A stretch of DNA of 64,000 nucleotides from Streptomyces davaonensis JCM 4913. GTDB lineage: Bacteria > Actinomycetota > Actinomycetes > Streptomycetales > Streptomycetaceae. Below are positions 45,837 to 55,298 of this stretch, one piece after another. Below the pieces are notes generated by a model. It was not told where the DNA came from. It made no database searches and saw only the letters and a program-made list of their open reading frames with translations. A program made the translations under genes and the position numbers. The stretch is taken from the NCBI RefSeq assembly GCF_000349325.1, contig NC_020504.1:8474326-8538325 (forward strand). Direction: 5' to 3'. Each line of letters starts with the position of its first letter. Position 1 is the stretch's first letter.

Positions 45837-47150
45837 CTACTTCTGCCGGAGGTCCTTGACCCGCTTGAGCTTGCCGAGGGAGCGCTCCAGGGTCTCCGGC
45901 TCGACGATCTCCACCTCGACGCTGACGCCGACACCGTCCTTCACACCCTGCGCGATGGCCCGCGCGGCCTCCTGCCGCTGCTCGGGCCCCGCGTCGGGGC
46001 GGGACTCCACCCGGACGGTGAGGTGGTCCATGCGGCCACGCCGGGTGAGCTGGATCTGGAAGTGCGGGGCGACGGCGGGCGTGCGCAGCACGATCTCCTC
46101 GATCTGGGTGGGGAAGACGTTCACTCCGCGCAGGATGATCATGTCGTCGCAGCGTCCGGTGACCTTCTGCATCCGGCGGAAGGCGGGCCGCGCGGTGCCG
46201 GGCAGCAGCCGGGTCAGATCACGGGTGCGGTACCGGATGATCGGCAGCGCCTCCTTGGTGAGCGAGGTGAACACCACCTCGCCCTCCTCGCCCTCGGGCA
46301 TGATCTCGTCCGTGATCGGGTCGACGACCTCCGGGTAGAAGTGGTCCTCCCAGATGTGCAGCCCGTCCTTGGTCTCCACGCACTCCTGCGCCACCCCCGG
46401 GCCGATCACCTCGGACAGGCCGTATATGTCCACGGCGTGGATCGCGGTGCGCTCCTCGATCTCGCGCCGCATCTCCTCCGTCCACGGCTCGGCGCCGAAG
46501 ATGCCCACCTTCAGCGAGGTCTCCCGCGGATCGACGCCCTGCTTCTCGAACTCGTCGAGCAGCGTGAGCATGTAGGACGGGGTGACCATGATGATCTCCG
46601 GCCGGAAGTCCTGGATGATCTGCACCTGGCGTGCGGTCATCCCGCCGGACGCGGGGATCACCGTGCACCCCGCCCGCTCGGCGCCGTAGTGCGCGCCGAG
46701 TCCGCCGGTGAACAGGCCGTAGCCGTAGGAGATGTGCACCTTGTGGCCGGGGCGGCCGCCGGCGGCGCGGATCGAGCGGGCGACGACGTCGGACCACATC
46801 GAGATGTCGTTGTCGGTGTACCCGACGACCGTGGGGCGGCCGGTGGTGCCGCTGGAGGCGTGCACGCGCCGCACCTCGGACATCGGGACCGCGAACATGC
46901 CGAAGGGGTAGGTGTCCCGCAGGTCGGCCTTGGTCGTGAAGGGGAACCGGGCGAGGTCCTCCAGCGTTCGGCAGTCGTCCGGGGTGACACCGGCCGCGTC
47001 GAACTTCTTGCGGTACAGCTCCACATGGTCGTAGGCGTGCCGCAGCGTCTGCCGCAGCCGGTCGAGCTGAAGTTCCCTGAGCTGCTCGCGGGTCAGCCGC
47101 TCGGCGTCGTCCAGCAGATCGTGGGGGAGGGGCTCGGCCAGGTTGCTCAT
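45837..47150 (-). CDS. paaK: Phenylacetate-CoA ligase PaaK
   Basis: AMP-forming ligase of 437 residues that activates phenylacetate to phenylacetyl-CoA, first step of the paa pathway. It carries the P-loop ASSGTTGRPTVVGYT, the A-motif region IYGLSEVIGPG and the hinge RDLTRLLPG, then the mobile C-terminal domain (ILRGVNVFPTQIEEIVL). Length is normal. The start overlaps the stop of paaI (ATGA), so the pair is co-translated. It ends 13 bases from the injection-operon amidase with no obvious terminator between. Confidence 0.96.
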   Translation of the reverse strand: MSNLAEPLPHDLLDDAERLTREQLRELQLDRLRQTLRHAYDHVELYRKKFDAAGVTPDDCRTLEDLARFPFTTKADLRDTYPFGMFAVPMSEVRRVHASSGTTGRPTVVGYTDNDISMWSDVVARSIRAAGGRPGHKVHISYGYGLFTGGLGAHYGAERAGCTVIPASGGMTARQVQIIQDFRPEIIMVTPSYMLTLLDEFEKQGVDPRETSLKVGIFGAEPWTEEMRREIEERTAIHAVDIYGLSEVIGPGVAQECVETKDGLHIWEDHFYPEVVDPITDEIMPEGEEGEVVFTSLTKEALPIIRYRTRDLTRLLPGTARPAFRRMQKVTGRCDDMIILRGVNVFPTQIEEIVLRTPAVAPHFQIQLTRRGRMDHLTVRVESRPDAGPEQRQEAARAIAQGVKDGVGVSVEVEIVEPETLERSLGKLKRVKDLRQK

Positions 47151-47572
47151 CGCGACTCCTTCGGCGCTTCACCGGTCCTGCGTCCGACGCTGCGGCTGCG
47201 GCCGCGGAACTCCGCTATGACCTCGTCGCCGCGGGTGACGCTCACGTCGTAGATACCACTGCGGCCGTACCGGGTCCGCTCCTCGGCGCGCGCCACCAGC
47301 TCGTCGCCCTCGTGGGCCGGGGCGACGAAGGTGATGTCGGCCCCCGCCGCGACGGTCACCGGGCCATGGCTGTTGCACGCGCAGGCGAAGGCGCTGTCGG
47401 CGAGCAGGAACACATAGCCGCCATGGGCGATGCCGTGGCCGTTCACCATGGCCCGGGTCACGGTCATGTGGAGCACCGCCATGCCCTCGCCGTGCTCCAG
47501 CAGCTCGATCCCGAGACCCCGGGAGGCCTCGTCCGCGGCGAACATCGCCTCCGCGGAGTGTGCCGTGGTCAT
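47147..47572 (-). CDS. paaI: Hotdog-fold thioesterase PaaI
   Basis: A 141-residue hotdog thioesterase that rescues CoA from dead-end ring-hydroxylated phenylacetyl-CoA intermediates. It contains [19 protein letters not shown], with the conserved Asp of the PaaI active site, and [19 protein letters not shown] 47572 gives the standard length; GTG codons just upstream (47578, 47581) with GAGG are alternative starts. First gene of paaI-paaK, divergent from paaA. A TetR-type inverted repeat lies 21 bases upstream. Confidence 0.92.
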   Translation of the reverse strand: MTTAHSAEAMFAADEASRGLGIELLEHGEGMAVLHMTVTRAMVNGHGIAHGGYVFLLADSAFACACNSHGPVTVAAGADITFVAPAHEGDELVARAEERTRYGRSGIYDVSVTRGDEVIAEFRGRSRSVGRRTGEAPKESR

Positions 47573-47592
47573 CTCCACCACCTCATGCCCCA

Positions 47593-47606
47593 ACCGACCA
47601 TTCGGT
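47593..47606. promoter_or_regulatory. TetR-type operator before paaI
   Basis: ACCGA-CCAT-TCGGT, a perfect palindrome with 5-base arms, 21 bases upstream of the paaI start. The 14 bases from 47591 (CAACCGACCATTCG) recur exactly, in inverted orientation, at 47717-47730 before paaA. The form suits a PaaR-like TetR repressor released by phenylacetyl-CoA. Confidence 0.65.
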
Positions 47607-47710
47607 TCGCTTCCGCCACGGCCAAACAATCAGCCGGGCCGCCGCCTGTCAAGGGTCGGTCCGGTGGTCGTACGGGTCTTGCCGGAGGCGCGAAAACGCG
47701 TCACACTGGT

Positions 47711-47728
47711 ACCGAACGAATGGTCGGT
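47711..47728. promoter_or_regulatory. TetR-type operator before paaA
   Basis: ACCGA-ACGAATGG-TCGGT, an inverted repeat 17 bases before the paaA start and mirror-related to the copy at 47593-47606. Both divergent paa units would be controlled together. The regulator gene is not in the window. Confidence 0.65.
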
Positions 47729-47744
47729 TGGGAAGCTGGTGCTG

Positions 47745-48713
47745 ATGACGACGACAGACCTCGCCGAGGCCTCGCCCCCGGACGCGCTCCAGGAACACTT
47801 CGACGCGACGATCGCGCACGACCAGCGCATCGAGCCGCGCGACTGGATGCCCGACGGCTACCGCAAGACGCTCGTCCGGCAGATCGCGCAGCACGCACAC
47901 TCGGAGATCATCGGGATGCAGCCCGAGGGCGAGTGGATCACCCGTGCGCCGTCGCTGCGACGCAAGGCGATCCTGTTCGCCAAGGTGCAGGACGAGGCCG
48001 GGCACGGCCTGTATCTGTACTCGGCGGCGGAGACCCTCGGCGCGGACCGCGCGGACCTCACCGACCGGCTGATCGAGGGCCGCCAGAAGTACTCGTCGAT
48101 CTTCAACTACCCGACGCTGAGCTTCGCCGACGTCGGCGTGATCGGCTGGTTCGTGGACGGCGCCGCGATCTGCAACCAGGTCCCGCTGTGCCGCAGCTCC
48201 TACGGCCCCTACGCGCGGGCGATGGTGCGGATCTGCAAGGAGGAGTCCTTCCATCAGCGGCAGGGCTACGAACTGCTGATGACGATGATGCGCGGCACCG
48301 ACGCCCAGCGCGAGATGGTGCAGGACGCGGTGAACCGCTGGTGGTGGCCGTCGCTGATGATGTTCGGCCCGCCCGACGACGCCTCCCCCAACTCGGCGCA
48401 GTCGATGGCCTGGAAGATCAAGCGGCACAGCAACGACGAACTGCGTCAGCGCTTCGTCGACATGACCGTCCCGCAGGCCGAGAAGCTGGGCGTCACGCTG
48501 CCCGACCCGGACCTGAAGTGGAACGCCGAGCGCGGCCGGCACGACTTCGGCACCCCCGACTGGGACGAGCTGATGCGGGTCATCAAGGGCGGCGGACCGT
48601 GCAACGCCCAGCGGATGGAACGGCGCAGAAGCGCCCACGAGGATGGCGCCTGGGTGCGCGAGGCGGCCACCGCCCACGCGGCCAAGCGGGCCCGGAAGGA
48701 ACCGTCGGCATGA
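47745..48713 (+). CDS. paaA: Phenylacetyl-CoA epoxidase, catalytic subunit PaaA
   Basis: Di-iron catalytic subunit of the ring-1,2-epoxidase. The 322-residue product shows the ferritin-like iron ligands in [15 protein letters not shown] and [16 protein letters not shown], plus the conserved [11 protein letters not shown] helix. ATG 47745 is used ([10 protein letters not shown]); longer frames upstream cross the divergent promoter. The stop overlaps the paaB ATG by 4 bases. Confidence 0.96.
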   Translation: MTTTDLAEASPPDALQEHFDATIAHDQRIEPRDWMPDGYRKTLVRQIAQHAHSEIIGMQPEGEWITRAPSLRRKAILFAKVQDEAGHGLYLYSAAETLGADRADLTDRLIEGRQKYSSIFNYPTLSFADVGVIGWFVDGAAICNQVPLCRSSYGPYARAMVRICKEESFHQRQGYELLMTMMRGTDAQREMVQDAVNRWWWPSLMMFGPPDDASPNSAQSMAWKIKRHSNDELRQRFVDMTVPQAEKLGVTLPDPDLKWNAERGRHDFGTPDWDELMRVIKGGGPCNAQRMERRRSAHEDGAWVREAATAHAAKRARKEPSA

Positions 48714-49000
48714 GCAACACCGAGAGCTGGCCCCTGTACGAGGTCTTCGTACGCGGCAAGCGCGGCCTGAACCACGTCCACGTGGGCTCGCTGCACGCCG
48801 CCGACGACACGATGGCCCTCACCCACGCCCGTGACCTGTACACGCGGCGCAACGAGGGCGTGTCGATCTGGGTCGTGCGCTCCGAGCACATCGCCGCCTC
48901 CACCCGGGACGAGAAGGACCCCTTCTTCGCCCCCAGCGCGGACAAGGTCTACCGCCACCCGACGTTCTACGACATCCCCGACGATGTCCCGCACATTTAG
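48710..49000 (+). CDS. paaB: Phenylacetyl-CoA epoxidase subunit PaaB
   Basis: A 96-residue small subunit bridging PaaA and PaaC. Typical stretches: [40 protein letters not shown] and the C-terminal KVYRHPTFY. No cofactor. It lies between paaA (4-base overlap) and paaC (9-base gap). Confidence 0.95.
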   Translation: MSNTESWPLYEVFVRGKRGLNHVHVGSLHAADDTMALTHARDLYTRRNEGVSIWVVRSEHIAASTRDEKDPFFAPSADKVYRHPTFYDIPDDVPHI

Positions 49001-49009
49001 GAGCCGGGG

Positions 49010-49837
49010 ATGAGTGAGGACCACGTCTACATGACCCTCGCCGAGGGCCACGAGGACGACACCCGCTGGGCCTACGGCACCGGCTTCGAGGACCCCCTGC
49101 ACGGCGTCGACACCACCGTGCCCGAGGGCGTCGACGCCGCCGGCCTCGCCGCGACCTGCGTCGCCCTGGCCGACGACGCGCTCGTCTCGGCCCAGCGCCT
49201 CGCGGAGTGGATCACCCGCGCCCCCGAACTGGAGGAGGAGGTCGCGCTCGCCAACATCGGCCTCGACCTGCTCGGCCAGGCCCGCCTGCTGTACTCCCGC
49301 GCCGGACAGGCCGACGGCACCGGCCGCGACGAGGACGCCTACGCCTACTTCCGCGACGCAGCCGACTTCCGCAACGTCCGGCTCGCCGAACTCCCCGGCG
49401 GCGACTTCGCGTTCTCCATCGTGCGACTGCTGGTCCTGTCCAGCTGGCGCCTCGCCCACTTCGAGCGGCTGGTCTCCCACCCCGACCCGGTGCTCTCCGC
49501 GGTCGCCGCCAAGGGCGTGAAGGAACTGACCTATCACCGGCAGTACGCCGCCGAGTGGGCGGTCCGCCTGGGCGACGGCACCGAGGAGTCGCACCGCCGG
49601 ATGCGCAAGGCCGTCGAGCAGATCGCCCCGTACCTCGGCGAGTTGTTCACCGCCTGCGACGTACGCGACGAGGTCGTCGCCGTGCTGCGCCAGGTGACCG
49701 AGGAGGCCGGACTGCCCATGCCCGCGTTCCGGCCGTCCCCCGGCTCCGGCCGCGACGGCGAGCACACCGAGCATCTCGCCCCGCTCCTGGCGGAGTTGCA
49801 GAGCGTGGCCCGCGCCCATCCGGGGGCGACATGGTGA
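49010..49837 (+). CDS. paaC: Phenylacetyl-CoA epoxidase structural subunit PaaC
   Basis: A 275-residue ferritin-like scaffold paired with PaaA. Helices include LADDALVSAQRLAEWITRAP, EVALANIGLDLLGQARLLY and KELTYHRQYAAEWAVRLGDG. Family PaaC has lost the iron site. An 18-residue acidic N-terminal strand precedes the helices. Overlaps paaD by 7 bases. Confidence 0.95.
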   Translation: MSEDHVYMTLAEGHEDDTRWAYGTGFEDPLHGVDTTVPEGVDAAGLAATCVALADDALVSAQRLAEWITRAPELEEEVALANIGLDLLGQARLLYSRAGQADGTGRDEDAYAYFRDAADFRNVRLAELPGGDFAFSIVRLLVLSSWRLAHFERLVSHPDPVLSAVAAKGVKELTYHRQYAAEWAVRLGDGTEESHRRMRKAVEQIAPYLGELFTACDVRDEVVAVLRQVTEEAGLPMPAFRPSPGSGRDGEHTEHLAPLLAELQSVARAHPGATW

Positions 49838-50337
49838 CCCTCGCGCTCGACGCACGGCACGCCCGGGAGATCGCCGAGCGGGTGCCGGACCCCGAGCTGC
49901 CCATGCTGACCCTCGCCGACCTGGGCGTGCTGCGCGAGGTGACGCTCACCGAGGACGGCACGGTCGTCGCCGACCTCACCCCCACCTACTCCGGTTGCCC
50001 CGCCATGGCCGAGATGCGGGCCGACGTCGCCGCCCGGCTCCGGGACGCCGGGTACGCGCGCGTGGAGATCCGTACCGTCCTGAACCCGCCGTGGACCAGC
50101 GACTGGATCACCCCGGAAGGCCGCCGCAAGCTCACCGAGCACGGCATCGCCCCGCCCGGCGCCGCCCCCAGCGGCCCGGTGCCGCTCTCGCTGTCGCCCA
50201 CCCGGCACACGGTGCCCTGCCCGCGCTGCGGATCCGCGGACACCGAGGAGACCTCCCGGTTCGCCGCCACCTCCTGCAAGGCGCTCTGGCGCTGCCGCGC
50301 CTGCCGCGAGCCGTTCGAGTACGTCAAGGAGATCTGA
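49831..50337 (+). CDS. paaD: PaaD, FeS/di-iron maturation factor for the epoxidase
   Basis: A 168-residue MIP18-like (DUF59) protein. The N-terminal domain (PDPELPMLTLADLGVLREV, TPTYSGCPAM) is followed by a C-terminal zinc-ribbon pair (CPRCGSAD ... CRACREPF), the standard PaaD arrangement. It helps mature the epoxidase metal centres. The stop and the paaE start share a base (TGATG). Confidence 0.95.
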   Translation: MVTLALDARHAREIAERVPDPELPMLTLADLGVLREVTLTEDGTVVADLTPTYSGCPAMAEMRADVAARLRDAGYARVEIRTVLNPPWTSDWITPEGRRKLTEHGIAPPGAAPSGPVPLSLSPTRHTVPCPRCGSADTEETSRFAATSCKALWRCRACREPFEYVKEI

Positions 50338-51443
50338 TGGCCCCGACCGCCCCCGCCGAGGCCGTGAAGCCACGCCCGCGCCGCCGCCCGGTCTTCCACC
50401 CGCTGCGGGTCGCCGCGGTGCAGCCGCTGTGCGAGGACGCCGCCGCCGTCGGTTTCGAGATCCCGGCCGAGCTGGCCGAGGAGTTCGCCTTCGCGCCCGG
50501 CCAGTCGCTCACCCTGCGACGCGAGATCGACGGCCGTGACGAGCGCCGCTCCTACTCGATCTGCACGCCCGCCGGAGCGGCCCCGCGCATCGGCGTCCGG
50601 GTGGTCCCCGGCGGCCTGTTCTCCTCCTGGCTGGTCAACGACCTCCGCCCCGGCGACACCGTCGAGGTGATGGCCCCCACCGGCAACTTCACCCCGGACC
50701 TCACCACCCCCGGCCACCATGTGCTGCTCGCGGCGGGCTCCGGCATCACCCCGATGCTCTCCATCGCCGAGTCGGTCCTGGCCGCCGACTCCCGCTCCAG
50801 CGTCACCCTGTTCTACGGCAACCGGCGCTCCGGCACGGTGATGTTCGCCGACGAGCTGGCCGACCTGAAGGACCTGTACCCGAGCCGGTTCCAGCTCGCG
50901 CATGTCCTGTCCCGTGAACCCCGGGAGGCCGAGGTGCTCTCCGGACGCCTCGACGCAGACCGGCTCTCGGCGCTGATCGACGGCCTGGTCGACGTGGAGA
51001 GCGCCGACCACTGGTGGCTGTGCGGACCGCACGGCATGGTCCGGGACGCCCAGCGGGTCCTGGGCGAACTCGGCGTCCCCGGCGACCGGGTCCACCAGGA
51101 GCTGTTCTACGCCGACGACGAGCCGGTGCGCGAGGTGCACCACGAGGAGGCCGGGCCCACCGGCCCGGTCAGCCAGGTCACCCTGGTCCTCGACGGCCGC
51201 TCCACCACCTCCGCCCTGCCCCGCGAGCGGACCATCCTGGACAGTGCCCAACGCTCCCGCCCCGACCTGCCGTTCGCCTGCAAGGGCGGCGTCTGCGGCA
51301 CCTGCCGCGCCCTGGTCACCGACGGCAAGGCCGACATGCGCCGCAACTTCGCCCTCGAAGAGGCCGAGGTCGAAGCGGGCTATGTGCTGACCTGCCAGTC
51401 GTACCCGGTCTCCGAGACGCTGACGGTCGACTACGACAGCTGA
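50337..51443 (+). CDS. paaE: Phenylacetyl-CoA epoxidase reductase PaaE
   Basis: A 368-residue NADPH reductase feeding PaaA. FAD domain with RRSYSICTPAG, NAD domain with LLAAGSGITPMLSIAE and WWLCGPHGM, then a plant-type ferredoxin domain with FACKGGVCGTCRALV and the last Cys in VLTCQSYPV. The N-terminal 20 residues are Pro/Arg-rich. Last gene of paaABCDE, followed 16 bases later by a strong hairpin. The downstream pathway genes (paaF, G, H, J, Z) are not in the window. Confidence 0.96.
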   Translation: MAPTAPAEAVKPRPRRRPVFHPLRVAAVQPLCEDAAAVGFEIPAELAEEFAFAPGQSLTLRREIDGRDERRSYSICTPAGAAPRIGVRVVPGGLFSSWLVNDLRPGDTVEVMAPTGNFTPDLTTPGHHVLLAAGSGITPMLSIAESVLAADSRSSVTLFYGNRRSGTVMFADELADLKDLYPSRFQLAHVLSREPREAEVLSGRLDADRLSALIDGLVDVESADHWWLCGPHGMVRDAQRVLGELGVPGDRVHQELFYADDEPVREVHHEEAGPTGPVSQVTLVLDGRSTTSALPRERTILDSAQRSRPDLPFACKGGVCGTCRALVTDGKADMRRNFALEEAEVEAGYVLTCQSYPVSETLTVDYDS

Positions 51444-51459
51444 GGCCACGACAGCTGAA

Positions 51460-51502
51460 AAGGCCTCCGGCCGTCCCGCGTGAGGGGACGGCCGGAGGCC
51501 TT
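51460..51502. terminator. Strong bidirectional hairpin after paaE
   Basis: A perfect 18-base stem (51460-51477 pairs with 51485-51502) with a 7-base loop, GC-rich with AA/TT ends. It lies between the converging paaE and TerD-like genes and probably ends both. Confidence 0.9.
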
Positions 51503-51603
51503 GAAGCAGAGGCGAGGAAAGCGAGGGGACTAGATCATTGAATCCGTTTTCACGGAGGTAGAAGGAAGCCCCCTCATGGCCTCGCCGCGGCTCACGCTAT
51601 CAG

Positions 51604-53769
51604 TCACTGCGGGATCAGGTCGCGCAGATTTTCGAGGGTCACGACCCGGGAGTCCGGGTGGAGCCCCTCGGGACGCTGGAGCCCGATGTAGGTGACGGGA
51701 CCGTCCGGGACCTTCTCCCCGTCCCACACCGTCACGGCATCGCCGGCCATCAGCTCCGCCAGGTAGCGCACGGTCAGCTGCTCCCGCTCGACGATCCCCC
51801 GCAGCAGCGTCGCCACCGACACCCGGTTTCCCTCGACCCGGTTGGATGTCGGGTTGCCCAGCAGGTACAGGTGCAGCCACTTGGCCCGCCACCGCCCGTC
51901 GGCCCCGCGCAGGAAGGCGAGCGGCAGCGCCACCCGGCCAGGACCCCGCAGCTCCGACTTCATCCGCACGGTCCTGGGCTCGAACGGCCGCCCCTTCTGC
52001 TCGCCCTCCCGCAGCATGAACCCGAAGAACGACTCCTCGACCTCCTCGAAGCCCTCCCCGGAGTAGAGGTTGACCTGCGGCACGACGAACGCGCCGCGTA
52101 CCGCCCCCAGCCGGAGGTTGATGAACTCCGAGGCCCCCTCGGGTGCTTCGGTGATGTCACCGGAGTGCTCGCCCTCCACCTCGGTGAGGTTCGTCCACGA
52201 GAGCCAGCCGAGAGTCGCGTAGTCCTCGTCCAGCATCAGGGCCGACAGGTCGTAGTCCGTGGTCCGGCGCCGCTGCTTCCAGTACACGAAGAACCGCAGC
52301 AGCTCGCCCTCGACCGGCGAGAGCGAACCGCGCGGCAGCACACCGAGCCCGGCCGCCGTGCCCCGCCCGCTGAGGGGCAGCGCCACGTCGAGCACGTCCG
52401 GGTCGACGAACAGGTGCCCCGGGTCCGGCAGCCGTCGGCGGATCTCGGCGTCGAGCGCGTCGATCAGCCGCCCGCGCTCGTGCCCCGGCAGCGGGGCGCG
52501 CCGATCGTCCGACACCCAGGCACGGCCACGCCGGTTGACGAACACCCGGCGCAGGCCCGTGTCCTCGGCCCGGTTGTGCAGATGCTCGCGCACCGACAGC
52601 AGGACGCGCCCCGCGACCTCCGGGGCGACCGCCTCGGCCGCGGCCACGACGGCGTCCAGCTCCTCCTGCGTACCGCACCCGCACAGCAGCCGGTCCAGCG
52701 ACCGGAACAGCCGTCCGGGCGCGCTCTTCAGCACCTCCGCGGCCCCCGCGATCTCCCCGGCGCCGAGCAGCTCCTCCACCCGACGGTCGAACGACGGCGC
52801 CTTCCGCTCACCGCGCGCCACCGCGAACACCTCGGCGGCGTGCGGCCACTGCGGGAACTCGTGCGGGTGCAGCCGCTCCCCGAGCCGCTTGAACGCCTCA
52901 CGGTGCACGGGTACGTCGGCCAGCTTGCCGGGCGCCGCCGCGACGACGGAGTCCAGGCCCGCGAGCAGCGCGCGCCGCACCGGACGGGACAGACCCCGGA
53001 ACCGGGTCGGCTCCTGGAGCGTGACATCGCCGTCGGACAGCGCACAGGCCAGCCGCAGCACATCCGTCACCGTGTCCAGCAGCAGCCCGGCACCCGCGGC
53101 CAGCCGGGCCCGGTTGACCACGGCCCGGTTCTCCCGCACCGGAATCTCCTCCGGCTGCGGCCCGTCGGCGCACGCCCCGGCCAGCATCGCGAGGTCGGCG
53201 AGCCGCTCGTCGCCCAGCGGGGTGGCGGACCCCGCGAGCGCCAGATACAGCGCGCCGATCTCGTCGTCGAGCTCGCCGCCCGGATGCAGCACGGTCACCC
53301 GGTCACCGACGGCGGCGATCAACTCCTCGTGCGCGGCGAGCAGATCGGCGTACGAGTGCTGGTAGCGGCCGTACGCCGGCAGGGTCAGCAGGTTCACCGT
53401 GCCGGTGCTCAACTGGTCGAGGATCCCGGGCCGTACGGACTCGTCGGCGAGGGCGCGGACCAGGCAGTCCCGCCAGAAGTCCACGGTGTCCGGGACGTTG
53501 GCCGGGAAGTCGATGAAGTACGCGTTGTGCTGGACGTGGTCGCCGACCAGCTCCCGGACGACGGGCAGGGTGCGCGCGGCGGTGTCCACGACCGTCTCCT
53601 CGGACAACTCCGAGAGCCGCGCCAGCAGTTCTGCCGAGAGCTTGAAGCCGACCTCCATCAGAGCGGCGTCGAACTGCCGCGCGGCGACGGCGCCTTGCCC
53701 CGCGGGACCGATGGGCGCGGGGAGGCGAAGAGTGTGGCGGACGACCAGCGATTCCAGGCTGTGCGACAT
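51604..53769 (-). CDS. Large protein with C-terminal TerD-like domain
   Basis: A 721-residue protein. About 500 N-terminal residues are mostly helical and of unknown type (starting SLESLVVRHTLRLPAPIGPAG). Residues about 505-635 read as a TerD-like beta-sandwich: DYDLSALMLDEDY resembles the D-x-D-x-S calcium site, then EHSGDITEAPEGASEF and FVVPQVNLYSGEGFEEVEESFFG. Tellurium-resistance/stress proteins of this type bind calcium and are plentiful in Streptomyces. Substrate or partner unknown. ATG 53769 is used because earlier codons read through the intergenic region. A Cys-rich segment (LLCGCGTQEEL) is notable. Confidence 0.7.
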   Translation of the reverse strand: MSHSLESLVVRHTLRLPAPIGPAGQGAVAARQFDAALMEVGFKLSAELLARLSELSEETVVDTAARTLPVVRELVGDHVQHNAYFIDFPANVPDTVDFWRDCLVRALADESVRPGILDQLSTGTVNLLTLPAYGRYQHSYADLLAAHEELIAAVGDRVTVLHPGGELDDEIGALYLALAGSATPLGDERLADLAMLAGACADGPQPEEIPVRENRAVVNRARLAAGAGLLLDTVTDVLRLACALSDGDVTLQEPTRFRGLSRPVRRALLAGLDSVVAAAPGKLADVPVHREAFKRLGERLHPHEFPQWPHAAEVFAVARGERKAPSFDRRVEELLGAGEIAGAAEVLKSAPGRLFRSLDRLLCGCGTQEELDAVVAAAEAVAPEVAGRVLLSVREHLHNRAEDTGLRRVFVNRRGRAWVSDDRRAPLPGHERGRLIDALDAEIRRRLPDPGHLFVDPDVLDVALPLSGRGTAAGLGVLPRGSLSPVEGELLRFFVYWKQRRRTTDYDLSALMLDEDYATLGWLSWTNLTEVEGEHSGDITEAPEGASEFINLRLGAVRGAFVVPQVNLYSGEGFEEVEESFFGFMLREGEQKGRPFEPRTVRMKSELRGPGRVALPLAFLRGADGRWRAKWLHLYLLGNPTSNRVEGNRVSVATLLRGIVEREQLTVRYLAELMAGDAVTVWDGEKVPDGPVTYIGLQRPEGLHPDSRVVTLENLRDLIPQ

Positions 53770-53922
53770 GCCAGGGATGATCCCAGGGGCGTACGCGTGT
53801 GCGCATTCGGGTTTTTGTGCAGCCACCGGCCGTGGGCCTCGCTCCCGACGCGGCCGCGACCGGCGCCCGGGCGGCGGCCCGTACAGTCGGGCCGTCATGT
53901 CGGGCAGGGCGGGAGGGGTCCC

Positions 53923-54843
53923 ATGCCGTCGTCGATACGTCCGCAGCCGGTGGTGGGCTCACCGGCCCCCAGCGCGGTGTTCCTGGTGGCCACCGTCGAG
54001 CCGGGCGGCGAGTCCGCGGTGCGCGAACTGCTGGGCGGACTCGCCGGGTTGGTCCGCGCTCTCGGGTTCCCGCACCCCGACGGCGACCTGACCTGCGTCG
54101 CCGGAGTCGGATCGGCCGCCTGGGACCGGCTCTTCGGCCACCCGAAGCCGGCCGAGCTGCACCCCTTCCGGGAGCTTACGGGTGACCGGCACCGCGCCGT
54201 GTCCACCCCGGGCGATCTGCTCCTCCACATCAGGGCCGCCCGCCAGGACCTGTGCTTCGCGCTCACCGCGGAGATCCTCAAGTCCCTGCGCGGTGCGATC
54301 ACCGTCCAGGACGAGGTGCAGGGGTTCTCCTGGTTCGACGCGCGCAATCTCCTCGGCTTCGTCGACGGCACCGAGAACCCGGTCGGACCGGACGCCTCGG
54401 ACGCGGCGCTGATCGACGAGGAGGACCCCGGGTTCCGCGGCGGCGCCTACGTCGTCGTGCAGAAGTACCTGCACGACCTGGACGCCTGGGAGGCCCTCAC
54501 GGTCGAGGCGCAGGAGCGGGTCATCGGCCGCTCCAAGCAGAACAACCTGGAACTCGACGTCCCCGGCTCCCACGTCGACGTGAACACCGTCACGGGCCCG
54601 GACGGGGAGCCCCTGGAGATCCTGCGCGCCGCGATGCCGTTCGGCAGGCCGGGCCGCGGTGAGTTCGGCACGTACTTCCTCGCCTACGCCCGTACCCCCG
54701 ACGTCATCGAGACCATGCTCGGCCGGATGTTCCTGGGCTCACCGCACAGCGGCCCCGACCCGATCCTCGACTACTCCCGGGCCGTCACCGGAACACTGTT
54801 CTTCGCGCCGTCCGCCGACTTCCTGGGATCCCTGAAGAGCTGA
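53923..54843 (+). CDS. Dyp-type heme peroxidase (YfeX-like)
   Basis: A 306-residue heme peroxidase. It shows the GxxDG signature as GFVDGTENPVG with distal Asp, the proximal His in GSHVDVNTV, and the conserved Arg/Phe region GEFGTYFLAYARTPDV. No Tat signal, so cytoplasmic, as for YfeX/P-type Dyps. ATG 53923 follows GGGAGGGG. The frame continues upstream as a shadow of the opposite TerD-like gene and is excluded. No encapsulin gene is adjacent. Confidence 0.93.
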   Translation: MPSSIRPQPVVGSPAPSAVFLVATVEPGGESAVRELLGGLAGLVRALGFPHPDGDLTCVAGVGSAAWDRLFGHPKPAELHPFRELTGDRHRAVSTPGDLLLHIRAARQDLCFALTAEILKSLRGAITVQDEVQGFSWFDARNLLGFVDGTENPVGPDASDAALIDEEDPGFRGGAYVVVQKYLHDLDAWEALTVEAQERVIGRSKQNNLELDVPGSHVDVNTVTGPDGEPLEILRAAMPFGRPGRGEFGTYFLAYARTPDVIETMLGRMFLGSPHSGPDPILDYSRAVTGTLFFAPSADFLGSLKS

Positions 54844-54845
54844 GG

Positions 54846-55241
54846 TCAGTCGTCCTGCCGGGCCGCCTGCTCGGCCTGCTTCTGCTTGATGCGGGCCGAC
54901 TCCTTGCGGACCTCGGCCTGGGTGGCGCGCTCCTTGCGGAGCCACTCGGGCTCCTCCTGCTTCAGCGCCTCGATCTGGTCCGTGGTGAGCGCCTCGGTGA
55001 TCCCGCCCCGGGCCAGGCCCGCGATGGACACGCCGAGCTTCGCCGCCACCACCGGACGGGGGTGCGGACCGGTGCGGCGCAGCTCGCGCAGCCACTGGGG
55101 CGGGTCGGCCTGGAACGCGTTCAGCTCGGCGCGCGAGACGACACCCTCGCGGAAGTCTGCGGGGGTGGCGTCGAGGTACACACCCAGCTTCTTGGCCGCG
55201 GTCGCGGGCTTCATCGTCTGGGTGGAATGGTGCTGCGTCAT
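54846..55241 (-). CDS. DUF5997 protein
   Basis: A 131-residue protein with TMKPATAAKKLGVYLDATPADF and a second half with WLRKERATQAEVRKESARIK, charged and helical. It matches the actinobacterial DUF5997 family, function unknown. Its start faces the LysR-domain gene at 55299 across 57 bases, an arrangement I recall as conserved in Streptomyces; the two may be functionally linked. It ends 2 bases from the Dyp gene. Confidence 0.8.
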   Translation of the reverse strand: MTQHHSTQTMKPATAAKKLGVYLDATPADFREGVVSRAELNAFQADPPQWLRELRRTGPHPRPVVAAKLGVSIAGLARGGITEALTTDQIEALKQEEPEWLRKERATQAEVRKESARIKQKQAEQAARQDD

Positions 55242-55298
55242 GCCTCCAGGGTATCGACCGGTGGAACACTCGCCGACCACGGCCGGTAGCCTGGCCAG

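Noticed and set aside
51529..51576. 15-codon minus-strand frame (MRGLPSTSVKTDSMI)
   Set aside because: Possible small peptide behind the TerD-like gene, but nothing beyond an ATG and stop supports it; no modification genes nearby.
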